Below the pieces are notes generated by a model, which did not search any database, was not told where the DNA came from, and saw only the letters and a list, made by a program, of their open reading frames with translations. 25,730 nt of DNA from Lysobacter_K sp038248955. GTDB taxonomy: Bacteria > Pseudomonadota > Gammaproteobacteria > Xanthomonadales > Xanthomonadaceae. Position numbers and translations under genes: made by a program. The stretch spans positions 1-25,730 of the forward strand of contig JBBRWW010000025.1 in the NCBI GenBank assembly GCA_038248955.1. Direction: 5' to 3'. Below, one piece after another: positions 22,645 to 25,730 of this stretch (positions within the stretch are counted from its first letter, which is position 1; every line of letters starts with the position of its first letter).

Positions 22645-23106
22645 GTGAGCCAGTTGATCAACGTTGGCGAGATGCAGTGCGGGCGCGGCAACTGGCGGCA
22701 GGCGCTGGCTGCACTGGAGGGCGTGGGAGACGTGTCCGACCATGGCGCGATGGCTGTTCATTCCGTGCAACATTGCGCGCGCCTGCAGCAGGGCGACCGC
22801 GCCGGCGCGGATGAATCATTCGACTACCTGCAGGAGCACCGGGCACTGTCGACGACGCTCTACCTGAAGGCATTGCTGCGCGAAAAACGAATGGACGACG
22901 CGGCCGCGGCGCTGATCGGGGCACTGGATTGTGAGAAGGAGCGCGCAGAAGCACTGGGAATGGTCCAGGACTGCCTGACACCACGATTTCCGCCAGAAGC
23001 TGACGCCATCGAAGCACGCCGCCGAGCGCTTCTGCTCCGCGACGACGTGGGCGCGGCGATCGATCGCGTGGGAAGGCGGCAGCACTACGAGATACTCGAG
23101 CCGTAG
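22645..23106 (+). CDS. Probable helical-repeat protein, possibly 5'-truncated
   Basis: The 153 residues are almost wholly helical, with A...AL spacing as in TPR-like proteins: GRGNWRQALAALEGV, HSVQHCARLQQGDRAGA, LYLKALLREKRMDDAAAALIGAL and EADAIEARRRALLLRDDVGAAID. I cannot name the family. GTG 22645 is the first start codon, with GAGG 15 bases upstream, a poor ribosome site. The frame is open and protein-like slightly further (FPEDGTVD), up to a TAA within the type E repeat, so the real gene probably began further left and lost its 5' end there. The function of the remnant is unknown. Confidence 0.55.
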   Translation: MSQLINVGEMQCGRGNWRQALAALEGVGDVSDHGAMAVHSVQHCARLQQGDRAGADESFDYLQEHRALSTTLYLKALLREKRMDDAAAALIGALDCEKERAEALGMVQDCLTPRFPPEADAIEARRRALLLRDDVGAAIDRVGRRQHYEILEP

Positions 23107-23138
23107 AAACAGGGTCAGGCTGGACGACTCCTTTTCCG
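23107..23138. repeat. Possible decayed type D repeat, copy 3
   Basis: AACAGGGTCAGGCTGGACGA then CTCCTTTTCC resembles the type D unit (AACGGGGTCAGGTTGGAGTG then ACCCCGTTTTTCC) with several changes and a short deletion. It begins at the stop codon of the helical gene. Confidence 0.45.
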
Positions 23139-23220
23139 GACCCCCCTTTCCGCGCATCCGCGCAGACTCCCGATCCACCTGACGATCCACTTGGCGCGTG
23201 ACCTCGGAAAGCAGCCGTAG

Positions 23221-24246
23221 TCACGCCTCGTCGAGAAGCCGGGCCCCCCGCAGTGCAGCCAGGTTGGCCGAGCCGGTGGCGAAGCAGGCCAGGCGCAGGC
23301 CCTGCTCGAGCAAGGCGAAGTGCGCCATCAGTGGCTCGATGCCGTCGATGGCGGCGCGCAGCAAGGGACCGGCCTGGCCAACCAGGTTGGCACCCAGGCG
23401 CAGGGCCTTGGCCGCGTCCAGGCCGTGGCGGATACCGCCCGATCCGATCAGTGGCAGGTCCGGCAGGGCGGCCCGGACCTGGCGCAGCGACGTCGCCGTG
23501 GGGATGCCCCAATCCCGGTACATTTCCGCGAGCGCGGCCAGCTGCGGGTCCGTCGCCAGCCTGCCTTCCACCGCGCTCCAGCTGGTGCCTCCCGCGCCGG
23601 CCACGTCGATGGCCGAGACGCCGCAGTCCACCAGCCGCAATGCGACCGCCGCGGAAATGCCGAATCCCACTTCCTTCACCATCACCGGCACGGGCAGTTG
23701 CGCACACAGCTGCTGCAGGCGCTGCAACAGGCCATTCCAGCGGGTATCGCCGTGGGCCTGCAGGGCTTCCTGCAGCGGGTTGAGGTGGATGATGAGGGCG
23801 TCGGCACCAATCATGTCCACGGCCCGCTGCATTTCCCCGAACTGGTATTCGCGCAGCTGTGCCGCGCCAACGTTGCCGTAAAGCGCGATGTCCGGTGCAA
23901 TCCGCCTCAGGCTGCAGTCGGTGCCATGGAAGACGCCTGCCGAAAGCGCGACCCGCTGCGAGCCCACGCCCAGGGCGATGCCCAGCGACTGCGCGGCCTC
24001 CGCCAGCACGGCGTTGATCCTGGCGGCGTGCAGGTGGCCGCCGGTCATCGAGCTGATCAGGAACGGCCGGCGCAGGCTCTTGCCGAGGAAGTCCGTGGAC
24101 AGGTCGATGTCGGACAGGTCAAGTTCGGGCAACGCACAGTGCTCGAAGTGCACGCGGTCGAAGCCGGCGCTGGTGTCGCGGGCATTGGCCAGTCCCGACA
24201 GCACGGCGTCGATATGCCCTTCCTTGCGCTTGGACATCAGGGTCAT
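23221..24246 (-). CDS. fni: Type 2 isopentenyl-diphosphate delta-isomerase (FMN-dependent)
   Basis: The 341-residue protein is the flavin-dependent IPP isomerase (Idi-2), which interconverts IPP and DMAPP to feed isoprenoid synthesis. It shows KRKEGHIDA near the start, LDLSDIDLSTDFLGK, RPFLISSMTGGH, GIALGVGSQRVAL, ALIIHLNPLQEALQ, PVMVKEVGFGIS, DVAGAGGTSWSAVE and the FMN phosphate site LIGSGGIRHGLDAAKALRLGA. The ATG at 24246 overlaps the dioxygenase stop (ATGA), so the frame that remains open further upstream is not used. It is the last visible gene of the crtY / Brp / idi operon, and its position there fits precursor supply for carotenoids. Confidence 0.97.
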   Translation of the reverse strand: MTLMSKRKEGHIDAVLSGLANARDTSAGFDRVHFEHCALPELDLSDIDLSTDFLGKSLRRPFLISSMTGGHLHAARINAVLAEAAQSLGIALGVGSQRVALSAGVFHGTDCSLRRIAPDIALYGNVGAAQLREYQFGEMQRAVDMIGADALIIHLNPLQEALQAHGDTRWNGLLQRLQQLCAQLPVPVMVKEVGFGISAAVALRLVDCGVSAIDVAGAGGTSWSAVEGRLATDPQLAALAEMYRDWGIPTATSLRQVRAALPDLPLIGSGGIRHGLDAAKALRLGANLVGQAGPLLRAAIDGIEPLMAHFALLEQGLRLACFATGSANLAALRGARLLDEA

Positions 24247-25145
24247 CGCTGCGTTTCCCGTGCGCGCTCGGACAGCATCACCACCAGCATGTGCGGCAGC
24301 GTGAGCGCGGCCAGGCCGATGAACACCAGCCTCAGCAGGTCGGTGCCGGGCACGGACGCGGGCGCACCGGTCGGCGTCAGCCACGGCCAGGCCAGGGCGG
24401 CAGCCATCAAGGTCAGCGTGGTGTACAGCAGCGCCACGCCCGCCATGCGCCGTCTCGAATCGGCGTCGGCATCTCGCGCTGCAATGCGCAGGTGCCGCAG
24501 GCTGTGCAGTGCGCAGAAGTACACGATGAAATAGACCAGCGGCGGCAGCAGCAGTGCCAGCACCGCGACGGCGGTCAGTTCGATGGCGGTGGCGCGTGAG
24601 CGGCGCAGTGCCACCAGCGCCACTGCCGCCATGCCCGCGGCCAGCCAGGGCGCGGCCGCGGCCAGCCAGCCCGCGATCACCGAGCCGTCCGCTCCGGCCA
24701 ACAGCGCGAAGCTTGCGTCCACCTGGGCCGGCCACCGCCAGGCGGGCAGCGCCAACAGGGCCGAGCCCGCCACGGCGCGCGCCCAGCGGGGAAGGTCTGC
24801 TCGCCAATCCCCCGCGAAATGCCATGCCGATATCGCCAGGAACAGCGCCAGGCTCGGGCCCGGTGCGAGCCGCCACGCCGCGATCACCAGGGCCGCGATC
24901 GCGACGTAAGCCAGGTTGAACGCGACGAAGCCCCAGCGACCCCGCCACAGCCCCACCCGCCACGCGACCCAGGGATCGAGCGCGCCATGCGGCAGGCCGG
25001 TCACCGCCACCGCCAGCGCGAGCACCACCACCAGCGCCTGGTCCGGAAGCGCCGCGGCGTCCACCGCCAGCACGCCTACGGCGAACACCCCCAGCGCAAG
25101 GAACAGCCAGGTTTCAGGCGCCATCGCCACCGGCAAGCGGCGCAT
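24243..25145 (-). CDS. blh: Brp/Blh family beta-carotene 15,15'-dioxygenase
   Basis: This 300-residue, very hydrophobic protein (about eight membrane segments) matches the Brp/Blh family, which cleaves beta-carotene into two retinal molecules in the cytoplasmic membrane. Conserved histidine motifs are present: TGLPHGALDPW near residue 50, AISAWHFAGDW, YFCALHSLRHLRI and LTLPHMLVVML at the C-terminus; these histidines bind the iron. The ATG at 25145 overlaps the crtY stop (TGATG) and its own stop overlaps the isomerase start (ATGA), so the three are translationally coupled. Retinal would serve a rhodopsin, but none is in the window. Confidence 0.92.
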   Translation of the reverse strand: MRRLPVAMAPETWLFLALGVFAVGVLAVDAAALPDQALVVVLALAVAVTGLPHGALDPWVAWRVGLWRGRWGFVAFNLAYVAIAALVIAAWRLAPGPSLALFLAISAWHFAGDWRADLPRWARAVAGSALLALPAWRWPAQVDASFALLAGADGSVIAGWLAAAAPWLAAGMAAVALVALRRSRATAIELTAVAVLALLLPPLVYFIVYFCALHSLRHLRIAARDADADSRRRMAGVALLYTTLTLMAAALAWPWLTPTGAPASVPGTDLLRLVFIGLAALTLPHMLVVMLSERARETQR

Positions 25146-25730
25146 CACGCCGGCAGCCTCGCGCGCAACGGCCGCGCCTGCAGCGCCTGCAGGAATGGTC
25201 CCGGCGGCAGCGCGGCGATGATGCGCGCATGGTCGGCCCATCTCGCCTGGTCGGACATGAAGCGGACGAAGGCAGGGCCCGGCACGGTCGTCGCCAGCCG
25301 AATGAAAAACTCCGGCGCGCGCTCGGGATGGTTCGCCAACGCCCTCAGGAACACGCCATCCATCCAGCCCCGCAGCTTCGGCTCGGCCGGATGACCCATC
25401 GGCGGGCCGCCCTGCATCAGCGCTTCGGCGCAATGTTCGGCCCACGCCTGGATTCGCAGGAAGCCATAGCCCGTTGCCGCCCGCAGCGCACCGGCACCGA
25501 CTCCTGCGCTGACGACGCCGCGCACGTTGCCTGCGCTGGCCGCGGCCGGCAGGCCCATGGGCAGGATCGCCGCTTCCCTGCGCAGCACTTCGGCCCGCGA
25601 CCAGCCGCGCGCTTCCAGCAGGGCGTCCAGATCGGGAACAAATTCGGCCGCGCCCACCGGCTGCGTCGAGAACCGCGTCACCTCCACCAGCGCCCGGGTG
25701 GCCGACAGCGCCAGCACGTAGGTGAAGACC
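25145..25730 (-). CDS. crtY: Lycopene beta-cyclase, C-terminal part
   Basis: The ~195 visible residues are the C-terminal part of a CrtY-type lycopene beta-cyclase, which converts lycopene to beta-carotene using a flavin in reduced form. The segment VFTYVLALSATRALVEVTRF, then LPMGLPAAA, and GVGAGALRAATGYGFLRIQAW (the conserved glycine-rich end of the FAD-binding fold), with LRGWMDGVFLRAL and FIRLATTVPGPAFVRFMSD near the C-terminus, are characteristic. The N-terminal dinucleotide-binding motif lies beyond the right edge of the window. The stop overlaps the dioxygenase ATG by one base (TGATG), so both come from one message. This is the first visible gene of the carotenoid operon. Confidence 0.94.
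   Translation of the reverse strand, partial: VFTYVLALSATRALVEVTRFSTQPVGAAEFVPDLDALLEARGWSRAEVLRREAAILPMGLPAAASAGNVRGVVSAGVGAGALRAATGYGFLRIQAWAEHCAEALMQGGPPMGHPAEPKLRGWMDGVFLRALANHPERAPEFFIRLATTVPGPAFVRFMSDQARWADHARIIAALPPGPFLQALQARPLRARLPA

Overview
The base composition, codon use and gene families point to a high-GC gammaproteobacterium, most likely of the Xanthomonadaceae (Lysobacter/Luteimonas/Xanthomonas relatives). That placement is an inference: no rRNA or other taxonomic marker lies in the window. The region is a patchwork of short housekeeping and accessory operons. Between them sit an unusually rich set of REP-type repeats and their RAYT (REP-associated tyrosine) transposases.

Left part (1-7.1 kb): the start of an unrecognised gene runs off the left edge. 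It is followed by an AlkB-like dioxygenase, an OsmC-like protein coupled to a SAM methyltransferase, a DUF4386 membrane protein, a broken conserved gene that still has its terminator, and a secreted M13 zinc endopeptidase. Two ~97-bp direct repeat copies flank the OsmC/methyltransferase pair.

Middle (7.1-17.2 kb): a quinone oxidoreductase, RAYT1, a kelch-type lipoprotein, the fossil of a different (YafM-like) RAYT, an alpha/beta hydrolase, and a PAS-GGDEF diguanylate cyclase overlapping an unknown gene come first. RAYT2 and a DUF6544 / M23-peptidase / alpha/beta-hydrolase operon follow.

Right part (17.2-25.7 kb): a 5'-truncated DUF2442 remnant, a molybdopterin oxidoreductase, a transposase-less inverted-repeat element, an FMN reductase, RAYT3, a secreted glycine-rich protein, a 9-bp tandem repeat and a probably truncated helical gene. 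The window ends in a tightly overlapping carotenoid/retinal operon: crtY, a Brp/Blh-type beta-carotene dioxygenase and type 2 IPP isomerase.

The most striking system is the RAYT/repeat network. Three intact RAYTs share identical catalytic spacing (H60, H62, Y120). Each lies between its own inverted termini, built as T-run / TGAC(A/C)CC core / RAYT-specific tail, and each has its stop codon in or touching the right-hand terminus. Solo and paired copies of the same termini, plus two further repeat families with no transposase in view, are scattered between the other genes. Several sit exactly at gene ends or next to truncated genes.
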